In this document: piece by piece, positions 1 through 9,801 of the stretch
Layout of the letters: the number at the start of each line of letters is the position of its first letter
Numbering within the stretch: the stretch's first letter is position 1
Assembly: GCA_904501955.1 (NCBI GenBank)
Contig: CAJGCY010000002.1
Location: 1-64,000 of the forward strand
From: an uncultured Akkermansia sp.
Lineage (GTDB): Bacteria; Verrucomicrobiota; Verrucomicrobiia; Verrucomicrobiales; Akkermansiaceae
DNA length: 64,000 nucleotides
Direction of reading: 5' to 3'
Made by a program: the position numbers and the translations under genes
The notes under the pieces: model-generated
The model's input: only the letters and a program-made list of their open reading frames with translations
What the model was told of the DNA's origin: nothing
The model's database searches: none

Positions 1-4
1 CACC

Positions 5-991
5 GTGCTGATGCATGCTGCCTGCAGCGGTAATGCGGAGTGTGTGCGCTTGCTGCTGGCTGCGGGGGCGGATGTGAATGCCCACAATGACCATGAGAAC
101 GCTCTGTTGTTGGCTTCTTGTGTAGAATCGGTGGAATGTGCACAGTTGCTTCTTACTGCCGGTGCAGATGCACATGCTGTTACATCGCTCGGTAGAACAT
201 GTCTGCACTATGCTGCACGGTGCGGCAGTGTAGATTCCTTGAAGTTTCTGCTCGACTTGGGGCTGAATGTGAATGCTGCTGATAATGAGGGGACCACCGC
301 TCTGATGTGTGCTGCTATGGGCGGGCATCCGGAGTGCGTGTACCACCTTATCTCCGCCGGTGCGGATGTGAATGTTGTGCGAGAATCCGGAGAAACGGCG
401 CTGCTATATGCTATCGACAGCGCATCCGCTGAGTGTATGCGCTTGCTGCTTGATAACGGAGCATTGCTGCCTACCTCCGGTAAAATGTACGGAGCTGCTC
501 TGCGCCACATCGCCGCGAAAGGTCAGACCGAGTGCTTAACAATGCTCTTGGATGGCTGCTCTGATTTGAAGTCGCGTACAGCTGATAGTGCTGCAGCACT
601 GTGCAGTGCTGCGCGTAATGGGCATGCTGAGTGTTTGCAGATGCTGCTTGACGCCGGCGCGGAGGTAAACCCGAGTGCTGATGCCCCTTTACCTTTGTCT
701 GCTGCCGCAGAATATGGCTGCGTAGATTGTGTGAAGCTCCTGCTGGCTGCCGGTGCCGATGTGAATGCCACATATGATGGGTGGACTGCGCTCATGAGTG
801 CCGCAAGCAAGGGAAAAATTGAATGTGTGAAGCTTCTCATAGACGCCGGGGCAGACCTGAATCACAAGGACCGCCACAATTACAGCGCCTTGTACTACGC
901 CGCTTACCACGGCCATTTCCGCTGCGTCTCGCTCCTCCGTGCCGCCGGTGCCGAAGGTCGCTACCAGGCTGATGAGATAAAACGCAGGTAA
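5..991 (+). CDS. Ankyrin-repeat protein, 5' end cut by the window edge
   Basis: The 328 visible residues are almost entirely ankyrin repeats of about 33 residues, with the pattern ALxxAAxxGHxECVxLLLxAGADVN repeating roughly ten times. Ankyrin repeats are protein-protein interaction scaffolds; the partner cannot be inferred. The frame is still open at the left edge and the first GTG lies at position 5, so the real start and any signal peptide are probably outside the window. Many repeats carry Cys in EC(V/M)xLL, suggesting recent internal duplication. The reading frame ends cleanly and is followed by a transposase relic on the same strand. Confidence 0.85.
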   Translation: MLMHAACSGNAECVRLLLAAGADVNAHNDHENALLLASCVESVECAQLLLTAGADAHAVTSLGRTCLHYAARCGSVDSLKFLLDLGLNVNAADNEGTTALMCAAMGGHPECVYHLISAGADVNVVRESGETALLYAIDSASAECMRLLLDNGALLPTSGKMYGAALRHIAAKGQTECLTMLLDGCSDLKSRTADSAAALCSAARNGHAECLQMLLDAGAEVNPSADAPLPLSAAAEYGCVDCVKLLLAAGADVNATYDGWTALMSAASKGKIECVKLLIDAGADLNHKDRHNYSALYYAAYHGHFRCVSLLRAAGAEGRYQADEIKRR

Positions 992-1035
992 TGTGGGGAT
1001 GATGGAAGCCTTGGATAACAAATAAGGAAAATCAT

Positions 1036-1690
1036 TTGGGATTTCTGGTCGGCCGTTTCAAGGGCGCAAGTTCTTTTCTGTACAATAAATTGAAACGTGC
1101 CGGGAGGGTGGCGGATATAGGGAATCATCTGTGGCAGCTTGATTATTGGGATGATTTGATTTCAAGCGATGATGAGTTGAGTCGCTATGAACGCTATATC
1201 CTCGCAAATCCGCGGAATTGGACTCGCGACCGCTGGGGGGCAGTGACTCAGTATATGCTGGGGGATGATTCGCTCTTGGATGTACCGAAGTGGGCATTTG
1301 TGGCATCGCAGGGGGATGGAGCTTCGGAATTTGTTCCTCGTCGCTTCATCGTTTCGGAGCACGGGACTTTCTTGTCTCGGCGTAGCCGCGAGGCGAAGAC
1401 GGAAGTCCCGAATGCCGCCCTGATATCCACGTTTACAAGTGCTCATGAGCGGGCGGGCTGAGGTGCGCCTTGGCGAATAAACGGCGCATCGTTCACGTTT
1501 GCCCGCAGGGGAATTCCTGCGGCTGAGTCACTTTCTGCGGAGCAGAAGCTCGCTCTTGAATAAGAAGGTTGCGACCTTGTGCAATGAAAAAGTGCTCCGG
1601 CAAGCGATGGAAGTTTGGGTGGGTGATATTTCGCCCAACGGGATGCTGGCCTCACTGCTTGAGACCCTGAATCAGGAAGCCCGAGCATGA
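1036..1690 (+). pseudogene. Frameshifted relic of a RAYT-type (REP-associated) transposase with C-terminal extension
   Basis: The first 100 codons match the C-terminal half of IS200-like Y1 transposases of the RAYT group: FKGASSFLYNKLKRAG, then LWQLDYWDDLI, then RYILANPRNW. The N-terminal HUH and catalytic Tyr region is absent. After position 1461 the similarity continues by switching frames: LRCALANKRRIVHVCPQG in one frame, IPAAESLSAEQKLALE in a second, NKKVATLCNEKVLRQAMEVW in a third, ending at 1690. At least two indels and a 5' truncation make it non-functional. The visible start is TTG. The family link is recognised from motifs and is an inference. RAYT enzymes mobilise palindromic REP elements, which matters because the window holds five palindromic repeats of one family. 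Confidence 0.7.
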
Positions 1691-1706
1691 AAAAGCCCGG
1701 GCTTCC
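1675..1706. terminator. Hairpin between convergent genes
   Basis: GGAAGCCCG (1675-1683) pairs perfectly with CGGGCTTCC (1698-1706). The loop holds an A-run that reads as T5 on the minus strand. It lies between the relic and the addA-like gene and may terminate the latter, but there is no T-tract directly after the stem. Confidence 0.4.
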
Positions 1707-1735
1707 GTGTGTGTGCATTTGGATGTTGGCTAGTT

Positions 1736-4700
1736 TTAAGACTCTTGTCTCTCCTGCAGCTTATCCACCGTGTAGGTGAGCACTTGGGCTTTACCTTCGC
1801 GCGGGCAGGAGATGAGGGAGACGGTGATGGCCTGAGTGGGTAGACTGAAGGCGGAGCTGATGAGCTCTCGGTAGCTGCGCATTTGGTGGGCGTAGTGGGC
1901 GAGGAGCCATGACTCAAACGAGTCGTAACCATCGCGGGGACCGGGTTTGTTGGTCTTGAAGTCGATGATGTGCGCAGCTACCACCTGACCGTCGTCATTA
2001 TGGGTGAGCACCAGGCGGTCAATGGTGGCGGAGACCCACTCGTCTTTGTCGTTAATGGCCTCCACAGCTTGCTCATTGTACACCTCTTGCCCCGTTTGGT
2101 GGGTGAAGAGTGCTGCGACATCCTCCTGTTGCAAGGCTCGGTGTACCACGGCTTGCTCATCATTTTGCGGGGCGGAGAAGGGGAGTTTTCCGGCAGCGTT
2201 CAGCCACAGGATTTGTTCCCACGTTTCGTGCACCTTTCTGCCGAATTCTGCGCCATCCACGGAACCCCCGTACACGGCAGCGCGTGCGGGCTTGTCCTCC
2301 GCCTCCGTCAGCTGCTTATCTTCCGCAGCTGCCATCTGGGATGGGCTCACACGCTTACGGCGGGGGATGCCTGCACCCAGGGCGGGATTATCCGTTGTTT
2401 GCTGCGAGGAAGCGGTATTTTTATCCAGCTTTTCGTACCAATTTGCCTCACCTTTGAGCTTGAGAGTCTGCTCTTCGGTCATCTTGTCGAGAGTGAGCTC
2501 AGCCCCGGGTTTCATCAGAGCACAGGCTTGGCGGAGTAGACCGCTAACGGAGCGGGCAGATGCTTTCCAATCGTAGGTGATTTCGCCTGTTCTTTGGGCT
2601 ACTTTAATTTCAAGTAGACGCGCACCGTGGCAGATGATGTAATTGGCGTGTTTGGCTCGGGTGACGGATACGTACAGCAGGTTGTACGCTTCTTTACGCT
2701 GCTGCTGTTGCCAGCGGCTTGCGAGCTCGGTGAAGGTGCTGCCGTAGTGAGGCCAATCAGCCTTACCGCCGGGGGGGAGGATGAGGGATTTATTGTCTTC
2801 GGAAATAAAGTACTTGAGCTCCGACTCCGCATCCACCGCCTTGGCTGCGGGGTAGGGGAGGATGACGGCATCAAACTCCAGCCCCTTGCTCTTGTGCATG
2901 GTCATAATCTGGACGGCACCGGCAGCGCCGGCTGCTTGCACGCTGAGGTTTTTCATGTGCAGCACCCAGTCCGCCAGAGCGCCCCCGTTGGTGTCAAAGG
3001 CGAGAGCCTCGTTCTCCCAACAGCGGATAATGACGCGGTTTGCTTCAGCATCTTCCGCCGGTAGGGTGGTGAACAACTTGCGAACCACACCATGGTAGCC
3101 GATGTTTTGCAGCTCTTGCAACCATTCGGCGTGTGATTTGTCTGATTCCCAACCGATATGAGCACCGAGGAAAGATGTTTTTGCCACATTGAGCGCGGCG
3201 GCGTCACCCGGGTGTAACAGCCACTTGAAGAAGTAGAGCATCATCTCGCCCATGGGGCAGGCCACTGCGGCCAAGCTATCTTTCACCAGCACGGTGGGGA
3301 GGTTCGGCATGCGGTTGCGCACGTGGTTCTGCACCTCATCAGCATCACTGTTGGAACGCACCAAGATGGCAATGCTCATGCCGTTTTTGGGGGATTCTCC
3401 ATTAACGGTCAACTCCTGCAGAATCTCCACGACCTTGTCAAAGATGCGTGCCTTTTGGCTGGAGTCATCCTCGTCGCTGTTTTTGTCAGGCGGGGGGATG
3501 AAGCTCATCTCCACATAGCCCGGGAGGTCTCTTGCGGAGCTGTGCTTCATGAAATCTTCGGAGAAGATGACCGGATCCGTTGCAATGCAGCCATTGGCTT
3601 GTTTCTCGGGTTTCTCCACTTTGGCGAGAGCGCCGAAGAGCTCATTGGTGAACTCCATGATGACGGGGGCGGAGCGGAAGCTGCGCTGCAAGGGGGAGGG
3701 CTGCAGCGGGGTGTTCCACGGTTCTTGGGTGGCGAGGCGTTCAAAAACCTCTGTCTTGCCGGTGCGGAAGCCGTAGATGCTTTGCTTTGTGTCACCCACG
3801 ATGAACAGGCTTTCCTTAGCGACGGGGTGCTTGTGCCCTTGGGTGAGCTTGCCCTGCAATTCCGGCGGCATGTTAGCCGTCCAACGCTCTTCCGAGAAGT
3901 CGAATGCGTTGGCTCCTGCTTCTTCCGCAATGGGTTGGAGGAGCGGCGTGAGTGTGTTGAATTGAGATTCGGACGTGTCCTGGAACTCATCAAGCATCCA
4001 GTGGGAGAGTTTGCCGCCCATGCGGTAAGCAATGTGGTGGCGCAGCCATCGCTCATCCGCTTCATCGCGGAGCATGAGCTCTTGCGCCATGCGCGAAATA
4101 TCCGAGAAGGTGAGCCGCCCTTCCGCCTTCATGCGGGTATCATAGATTTCCGCGAATCCGGCAATGAGTTCTTGCAGGCTTGCGCTGCGATCTGCAGCAG
4201 TTCGCAGCTTGCAAGGGATAACAAGGCTGAGCAAGGTGTCTGCCAGTAGCGCGATGCGACTGATGGGCGGTTGCGATGTATCGCTGCTGTCAGTGGCGCG
4301 AGCCACACCTTTGATGGCTGACGCGGCATCACGCTTGAGGCGCAAGCCTCCATTCGCGAGCTCATTGAATTGGGAGCGTGCGTTCGCTTTCAGTAGCTCT
4401 GCCCCATGGAGTTGCAGCAACTCTTTGAGCTCTGCTGCAGCGCTGTTGTAGCGTGCCGTTTCTTCATCCGTGGCCAGGCGTAAGCCTGCGGGAGCGTTGA
4501 ACGAATTGACGTTGCCCCATTTTGTTTGGGGTAAATCGCGGTAAAGTTGCAGGAATTCTTTAATATCAGCATCAATCCGGGCTTGTGTGGTATTCCCCAT
4601 ACCTTCCGTGATGCGGCTGAACATTTCCAGGAACTCCGTGCGTGTTTGCTCATCCGCGTTTTTGCTGTCCAAGTAGCGCAGAATATCCTCGGTACGGATG

Positions 4701-5338
4701 GGGTCTTCTTCCGTGGGGTCAAGGGGGGAGACGCTGTTCATCCCAAGCTCTAAGCTGTTTGTTGCCACCAAGGAGGAGAAGAAGCTATCGATGGTGGAAA
4801 GCTGTAGCTTGCTGAGCACGGCGACCATGCTCTTCAGCAAATCTGCAAAGGTGGCGGCAGTTGCCGGTTTGATTTGATAATAGGCTTGCAGTGTCTTGTC
4901 CTCGTTGTAAAGCTCTTCCGGGTATTGGCGCTGCTCTGCCGCCAGCCGCACGATTGCCTCTGTAACCGGCAGCAGGGGAACGGGGTTGGAGGCCGGTACC
5001 ACATCCCAAGGTCCGTATTCCGTGGGGACGACTGAGAGCCCGCTCAGGACATCCCACACGCGAACGGCGAGCTCGTTGCGCTTGGTTTTTGCGTCTCGCT
5101 TGTCATCTGCGCCCTCTGCCAAGGCGTGCAGAATACGGTTGCGGAACTCACCCGCGGCCTTGCGGGTGAAGGTGAGCGCAATAATCTCCTCCGGTTTGGC
5201 GCCGAGCAGGAGCAGCGTGATGTAGCGGGATGCCAGCTGATATGTTTTGCCCGTACCGGCAGAGGCAGCAATGCGGTTGCTGGTAACGTGGTGTTGTTGT
5301 GTGGAGGAAGTGGTGAGTTTGTTCTGTTGAGTCATCAT
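1736..5338 (-). CDS. addA: AddA/RecB-like UvrD-family helicase-nuclease
   Basis: A 1200-residue superfamily 1 helicase with a C-terminal nuclease, the expected AddA plan. The Walker A motif SAGTGKT is at residues 26-32, the helicase motif GDTKQSIYGFR is near 560, MTMHKSKGLEFD is near 825, and the PD-(D/E)xK nuclease motif HIIDFKTNKPG is near 1120. Together with its neighbour it should form a helicase-nuclease that resects double-strand breaks and degrades linear foreign DNA. It starts at tandem ATG codons (5338 or 5335), 21 nt after the end of the addB-like gene, so the two form one operon. No SD is seen. The symbol is assigned by architecture and pairing; divergence from canonical AddA is large. 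Confidence 0.85.
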   Translation of the reverse strand: MMTQQNKLTTSSTQQHHVTSNRIAASAGTGKTYQLASRYITLLLLGAKPEEIIALTFTRKAAGEFRNRILHALAEGADDKRDAKTKRNELAVRVWDVLSGLSVVPTEYGPWDVVPASNPVPLLPVTEAIVRLAAEQRQYPEELYNEDKTLQAYYQIKPATAATFADLLKSMVAVLSKLQLSTIDSFFSSLVATNSLELGMNSVSPLDPTEEDPIRTEDILRYLDSKNADEQTRTEFLEMFSRITEGMGNTTQARIDADIKEFLQLYRDLPQTKWGNVNSFNAPAGLRLATDEETARYNSAAAELKELLQLHGAELLKANARSQFNELANGGLRLKRDAASAIKGVARATDSSDTSQPPISRIALLADTLLSLVIPCKLRTAADRSASLQELIAGFAEIYDTRMKAEGRLTFSDISRMAQELMLRDEADERWLRHHIAYRMGGKLSHWMLDEFQDTSESQFNTLTPLLQPIAEEAGANAFDFSEERWTANMPPELQGKLTQGHKHPVAKESLFIVGDTKQSIYGFRTGKTEVFERLATQEPWNTPLQPSPLQRSFRSAPVIMEFTNELFGALAKVEKPEKQANGCIATDPVIFSEDFMKHSSARDLPGYVEMSFIPPPDKNSDEDDSSQKARIFDKVVEILQELTVNGESPKNGMSIAILVRSNSDADEVQNHVRNRMPNLPTVLVKDSLAAVACPMGEMMLYFFKWLLHPGDAAALNVAKTSFLGAHIGWESDKSHAEWLQELQNIGYHGVVRKLFTTLPAEDAEANRVIIRCWENEALAFDTNGGALADWVLHMKNLSVQAAGAAGAVQIMTMHKSKGLEFDAVILPYPAAKAVDAESELKYFISEDNKSLILPPGGKADWPHYGSTFTELASRWQQQQRKEAYNLLYVSVTRAKHANYIICHGARLLEIKVAQRTGEITYDWKASARSVSGLLRQACALMKPGAELTLDKMTEEQTLKLKGEANWYEKLDKNTASSQQTTDNPALGAGIPRRKRVSPSQMAAAEDKQLTEAEDKPARAAVYGGSVDGAEFGRKVHETWEQILWLNAAGKLPFSAPQNDEQAVVHRALQQEDVAALFTHQTGQEVYNEQAVEAINDKDEWVSATIDRLVLTHNDDGQVVAAHIIDFKTNKPGPRDGYDSFESWLLAHYAHQMRSYRELISSAFSLPTQAITVSLISCPREGKAQVLTYTVDKLQERQES

Positions 5339-5359
5339 ATGAACAGATAGGGTTTGGGA

Positions 5360-8300
5360 TTATTTTTGGAGTGCCGGCAGACGGAACAAGTGGCGGGGAT
5401 CATTTTGCAGCGTAAGAGCGCCGAATCTCGGGGCGGTCGTGCCGGGTTTGACGATGGCTGAGAAGGGCTTGCTCTTGTACTCCAGAGATTCTGCGGAGAA
5501 TAGGCACTGGCCGTCGCGAATCATGCGAATGGCGGCCTTTACCGTTTTCATGGCTGAGCTGAAGAGCTCTTCCGCCTCCGGCACTTCCTTGTTTCTGCTG
5601 GAAATCTGCTTCACCTCCCCCGCTTCGACAAGCGGGAATACGGCGAGCTTCTCCGTCTTATTTTGCAGGTTGTAGTAAAGCAAATCCGGTACTACGGTCG
5701 ACATGTCTACCTCTGCTGCGATGCCTAATTTCACGCGGTCTTCGGCGGATGGGTGGCGCAGTCCGTAGGCGTAGAGCGGAAGCTGCACGTCGTTCCAGCG
5801 GTACATCTTCTCGCCGAAGCATACTGTGCCGAACTCATAGCCCTGCACATTCATGAATCTGTAGAACAGTGAATTCTTCCCTTCTTCCAGCTCGTCGAAG
5901 TGGATTTTGTGAGGCTTTTTCTCGGAGTTTGAGGTTTTGTAGTCAATAATGCGCCAGCGCCCGTCGCGGTTGCGGTCGATGCGGTCCGCATTCATGGAGA
6001 AGCGTGCGATTTCATTGTTGGGCAGCTCCATGGTGGGGGTGAAGGTGAATTCTCTGGCTACATTGCACCAGCCATCTGCCAAATCTTTCAAGTGTTGCGC
6101 GACGAACGACTTCAGGGTACGATCAATGGCCTGCAGCTGCACTTCCATGGCAAGCGGTTGCTTGTTTCTGGCGGTGGAGCTGTTGTAGACGGCTTGCCAC
6201 TCCGCCTCTGCTATGGTTCTGCAGGCTGCCAGCATGTGTTCTATGCCGGCAGTATCATCCGTAGCGGCGGCGGGGCAGGCGCGGTGCAGCGCTTCTTCAT
6301 CGGGGAATTGCGCCACCAGCTTATCCAGCACGGCATGCATGACGGTGCCGTATTCATTGCTCTCGAGCTCCGCCTTGTTTTCTTTGTAGCTGTTGCCGAG
6401 GTCGATGTAGAACAGATTCTTAATCCAGAAGCTGAGCGGGCACTGCAGGAAGGTGGAAAGTGAAGACGGCGAGAAGCTCTTTTGGTAGCGGTTGCCTTGT
6501 TTATCTTCATGCCACTTGGTGAAGGGATTCTGCTTGCCGGGGGCAATGATGGAGATGGATTCGAGCTCACCCGGGGCAATTGTGGCTTTGTCGCAGTTGG
6601 CACGGCGGAGCGGGCAGGGGGCTGCTGCCGGTAACTGGCGGGGAGTCTTGCTTTCCGCAAAGAGGGTACGGGCTCTCTTGGGCAGCTCATCCCCGCAACG
6701 CATGAGCAAGGAGGAGGGCGCCAGTACTGAGCCGTCTTTCTTTTGGCGTGCCAGCACGAAATCCACGCGCTCGTCTTCGCGCTGCCTGCTTGCCAGTAGG
6801 GCGGTCAGCAGGTAGCTATCACGCGCCGTGCGGAACTTTTCATGGCGGATTCCCAGCTCATCGCAAAGGGATTCCGGCAGGAACTCATCCTCCTGCACCG
6901 GCTCCGGGATGCACCCATCATGCATGGCTGCCAGAATAATGCGCTTCCCTCGGGCATAGGCAAGCTCTCGCCAGCCCAGTAGGTCGCTCACGCTGCAGGC
7001 GGCGTCAGCAAAGGGGCACGAAGCCTGGTTTTCCTCAACGCTGCGGCGCAGTAGCTCGATGGTGTAGCGTGCTGAGGGGAGTTGCGCGTGCAGATCTGCG
7101 CACGCTTTCATTTGTTCGGCAATGCCTTCTGCCAGTTTTTTTGTACTGCCTGCTGCGTGGCTTCTCTCCAGTTTTTTTGCCAAATCGCTGAGTTCTGAGG
7201 AGATATTACCATTACCCAAATTATCGAGTAACTCGGATACTCTTACCGCGAAGTCGTAGTAGGCGGAGTTTTGCCCTTCGTTGAGCATGGTGATGGATTT
7301 GTACCCATCATCCACACCGGGAATTTGCTGGAGCATTTGCAGCAGGGCAGCCTCACTACCGGGCAGCAGCAGCATTCGGATGCTTTCTATGTGTTGCTGC
7401 ATGCCGACAAGCGCCGCTGCATCTTTTGCCAAAGCTTGTTGAAGAGCTCGGTTGCAGAGCAACGCCATGAATGTGTTCAAACCTTGCGTGTTATTATTAT
7501 TTACCGTGCCGGTTTTATCGTCGTATAGGGGGCGGTTCTCGCGCGCCTCACATGCATCCGCCAGTTGGGCGGCCAAACACCCTAAATCCGTGCTTATGGT
7601 ATTACGCCCCTCGGGAATGCTGATCAGCCAGCCTTCTTGGGCAAATGTGTTCACAATAGCCGGGGCAAACTCCTCATCTGCCACGGATAGTACGACATCA
7701 CGCGAAGCACAGCCCGCGGCCAGGCGGAGTGTTTCTGCTGCCATGCGCTCTTCATCATCTACCAAATGAATGGTGGAGGCTGCGTTATCGACCTCCTCCT
7801 GCTTCTCATCCGCGTAGATAAAGGCATGCGGAATGCTGATTTCTCGATTAAGCCAGGCTGCTTCTTGTGGGCGACCGACGGAATCGAAATTCGGCGTTTC
7901 ATCCCCGGGTGCATGAACCCATACCTCAACCCTACCGCCATCTTTACCGTGCAGGTTGCAGAGGTAGCGTTGCAATTGGGGAGAAAGCTCGGGCACGCAA
8001 GCGAGAATAAGTACTTTGCTTTGGCCTTGCCATGTGGGATTGGTGACTTGCTCTTCTCGGAACTGTTCTACCGGTATTTTGCTCGGGAACAGTTGCGTAA
8101 TGCGCGCATCAACATCACGGAACACTTGCCCCAGCGAGCTCCAGCGCTGCTGTTCTTTCTGCATGACTTTGCGCTGAGCCGTCAGGTTCTTCCTCTCCGT
8201 TTGGGCTTCAGTAGAGAGCGCGTTGAGCTTTTCGGTGAGCAGTAGCTCTCGCTTGGCCAGTAATCCGGTGACTTGATCGTGCGTGATTTCCTCTTTTTCG

Positions 8301-8734
8301 AGGCGGTCTCTCAGGTCGATGAGTTTGTGTGCTACTGCGACAGCCCAGCGCTCACACTGCGACTCAGGGCGGCGAGGGATGAGCGGGGCGTATGGCTCGA
8401 GCGCTTTCTCATTCGCGGTGTTGAGCAGTTGCAGCCACGCTGTCAGGGTTTCCGTTTCTGTCGCTACGTGCATCCCCTCGCTCGGTATCAGTCGCCCTGC
8501 CAATGTGATGTTCGGCATCAGAATCGGCTTGCCGGCTTTCTTTTTAGACAGCTCCGCCATATATTCACGCAGGCGGCGACCACTGCCGGAGGTGGGCACT
8601 ACCACCGTAGCACGGCGGTATGCGTCCGCTACCTGTTTGTCCGGGTGGGTTAAAAGGGAGTAAAGACGCTCTGCTACAAGCTCGATGGCCGGCCTATCCC
8701 AGCCAAGAAAAGTTCTTAATTCGGGTGTTTTCAT
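5360..8734 (-). CDS. addB: AddB-like PD-(D/E)xK nuclease subunit
   Basis: About 1124 residues, the first gene of the addB-addA pair. The N-terminal part has a degenerate P-loop (VVPTSGSGRRL, no Walker Lys), as in many AddB/RexB proteins that are inactive helicases. The C-terminal nuclease begins with SPSSLSTFLQCPLSFW and carries DRDGRWRIIDYKTSN. The four Fe-S cysteines of Bacillus AddB are not evident. The open frame extends upstream to a TTG at 8773, but that stretch coincides with a promoter (-35 TTGCAA, -10 TACAAT), so ATG at 8734 is chosen, with a predicted leader of only a few nucleotides. Expected partner of the downstream helicase in end resection. Confidence 0.82.
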   Translation of the reverse strand: MKTPELRTFLGWDRPAIELVAERLYSLLTHPDKQVADAYRRATVVVPTSGSGRRLREYMAELSKKKAGKPILMPNITLAGRLIPSEGMHVATETETLTAWLQLLNTANEKALEPYAPLIPRRPESQCERWAVAVAHKLIDLRDRLEKEEITHDQVTGLLAKRELLLTEKLNALSTEAQTERKNLTAQRKVMQKEQQRWSSLGQVFRDVDARITQLFPSKIPVEQFREEQVTNPTWQGQSKVLILACVPELSPQLQRYLCNLHGKDGGRVEVWVHAPGDETPNFDSVGRPQEAAWLNREISIPHAFIYADEKQEEVDNAASTIHLVDDEERMAAETLRLAAGCASRDVVLSVADEEFAPAIVNTFAQEGWLISIPEGRNTISTDLGCLAAQLADACEARENRPLYDDKTGTVNNNNTQGLNTFMALLCNRALQQALAKDAAALVGMQQHIESIRMLLLPGSEAALLQMLQQIPGVDDGYKSITMLNEGQNSAYYDFAVRVSELLDNLGNGNISSELSDLAKKLERSHAAGSTKKLAEGIAEQMKACADLHAQLPSARYTIELLRRSVEENQASCPFADAACSVSDLLGWRELAYARGKRIILAAMHDGCIPEPVQEDEFLPESLCDELGIRHEKFRTARDSYLLTALLASRQREDERVDFVLARQKKDGSVLAPSSLLMRCGDELPKRARTLFAESKTPRQLPAAAPCPLRRANCDKATIAPGELESISIIAPGKQNPFTKWHEDKQGNRYQKSFSPSSLSTFLQCPLSFWIKNLFYIDLGNSYKENKAELESNEYGTVMHAVLDKLVAQFPDEEALHRACPAAATDDTAGIEHMLAACRTIAEAEWQAVYNSSTARNKQPLAMEVQLQAIDRTLKSFVAQHLKDLADGWCNVAREFTFTPTMELPNNEIARFSMNADRIDRNRDGRWRIIDYKTSNSEKKPHKIHFDELEEGKNSLFYRFMNVQGYEFGTVCFGEKMYRWNDVQLPLYAYGLRHPSAEDRVKLGIAAEVDMSTVVPDLLYYNLQNKTEKLAVFPLVEAGEVKQISSRNKEVPEAEELFSSAMKTVKAAIRMIRDGQCLFSAESLEYKSKPFSAIVKPGTTAPRFGALTLQNDPRHLFRLPALQK

Positions 8735-8744
8735 GTATGAGTGC

Positions 8745-8773
8745 ATTGTAGCATATTTTGAGCTCTCTTGCAA
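8745..8773 (-). promoter_or_regulatory. Promoter of addB-addA
   Basis: -35 TTGCAA (8768-8773), 17-nt spacer, extended -10 TGC-TACAAT (8745-8750). The ATG of addB follows 10 nt later. Confidence 0.7.
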
Positions 8774-8920
8774 GTGGGCAGCGGAAATTTTTTTGAAAAA
8801 TTCATCCTGAAGGGTGGGGCATGTTGAATCATCACAAACCTAAGAGTAAACCCAAAAGTCAACCTGAGTCTTCATTTTTGCGCTGTTCGCAGAAAATGGG
8901 AAGTTGTAACCGGTTGAAAC

Positions 8921-8953
8921 AAAAAAGCTGACTTCCGGTTGAAAGTCAGCTTT
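8921..8953 (-). terminator. Rho-independent terminator of the restriction-modification operon
   Basis: A perfect 11-bp stem AAAGCTGACTT/AAGTCAGCTTT (8924-8934 with 8943-8953) is followed on the minus strand by a T-run (complement of 8921-8926). It lies about 110 nt past the last gene of the island. Confidence 0.7.
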
Positions 8954-8954
8954 A

Positions 8955-8974
8955 GTACCCTTTGAGAAGGGTAC
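8955..8974. other. Perfect 8-bp hairpin next to the terminator
   Basis: GTACCCTT/AAGGGTAC with a TGAG loop, directly adjacent to the terminator stem. No T-tract of its own. Function unknown; possibly part of an island edge. Confidence 0.4.
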
Positions 8975-9063
8975 GTCACCGAGGATACGCGAGAGTTGTC
9001 GAAAATTGCAATAATTTGCCGGTTAAACTCTTGCATAACACTAAACGTTTTTTTTGATGTTTT

Positions 9064-9801
9064 TTACACATCGGCTGCCTGAGGATATTGTGCGAGCATG
9101 TTTTGCCGTAACTTCCAATCCGGCATCATTACTGAAAGCAATGAATAAAAACTCTTGGAATGATTTGGATGGATCAAGTGGCAAAGTTCGTGCATAACTA
9201 TATACTCCACACATGGTCGAGGTGTCCCTATAAGGTGAGGATGCAGACGGATGATGCCCTTTGCCGCAGTGCAACTACCCCAGCGTTTTGGCATGTGTTC
9301 AATACGTAGCTCTGGTAATTTGATATTATATTTCCGAAACGGAGGATATAGATAATTTAATACTTCATGATACACAACATTTCTTTTTTGCTCGAAGTAT
9401 TCAGCAATCATCCCACCATTGGCAACGGTGTTGCTGGTTTCGGGCGTATATAAATACAAATATACGCCATCAGATGTTACTTGTTTACGTGCGTCTTGTA
9501 TTATTTTCAGTCGAAGCGCTTTTCCCAGCAGCATATAGCTTTCACCACTCACAAATTGCTTTCCCCGTAAATCCGAAAAATTTACGGCGATTGATTTCCT
9601 TAGCGTATTCAACACAAAGTTCTTTCGCCTATGTAAAAAACTTTCTATCTCTTTCAACTCAACACCAATGGGGGAAGAGACGGTAATCGTGCCATCACCC
9701 CGGATACGCAGATTAAGATTTTTTACCTCTTTCTGCAACCACTCGTAACCGATTGTCATGCCATCTACTTCAATGAAGTGCAGGGAAATCTTGGTACTCA
9801 T
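9064..9801 (-). CDS. YgjP/SprT-like zinc metallopeptidase (M48/DUF45 type) linked to type I R-M
   Basis: 245 residues. The zinc site is seen in YIVMHELCHLIHPNHS (HExxH written HELCH) in the last third, preceded by RWGSCTAAKGIIRLHP, which is typical of the YgjP family. Members are often encoded next to hsdR, and their role there is not established. The gene overlaps the end of hsdR by four bases (ATGA, 9798-9801), so the two are translationally coupled. It is the last gene of the minus-strand island and is followed by a terminator at 8921-8953. Confidence 0.85.
   Translation of the reverse strand: MSTKISLHFIEVDGMTIGYEWLQKEVKNLNLRIRGDGTITVSSPIGVELKEIESFLHRRKNFVLNTLRKSIAVNFSDLRGKQFVSGESYMLLGKALRLKIIQDARKQVTSDGVYLYLYTPETSNTVANGGMIAEYFEQKRNVVYHEVLNYLYPPFRKYNIKLPELRIEHMPKRWGSCTAAKGIIRLHPHLIGTPRPCVEYIVMHELCHLIHPNHSKSFYSLLSVMMPDWKLRQNMLAQYPQAADV

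Larger units (their letters stand above)
8774..9063. other. Intergenic boundary between the addB gene and the restriction island
   Basis: No coding potential is visible. It holds two hairpins (8921-8974) and an AT-rich tail. Base composition becomes AT-richer to the right of it, consistent with the edge of an acquired island. Confidence 0.5.

Noticed and set aside
8774..8920. Upstream extension of the addB frame from TTG 8773
   Set aside because: The extra 13 codons coincide with a complete promoter, so the downstream ATG 8734 is the more likely start.
8954..9000. Second tRNA or tRNA remnant at the left edge of the R-M island
   Set aside because: No D-arm, anticodon loop or T-arm could be built; only a dozen bases resemble the tRNA-Val 3' region.
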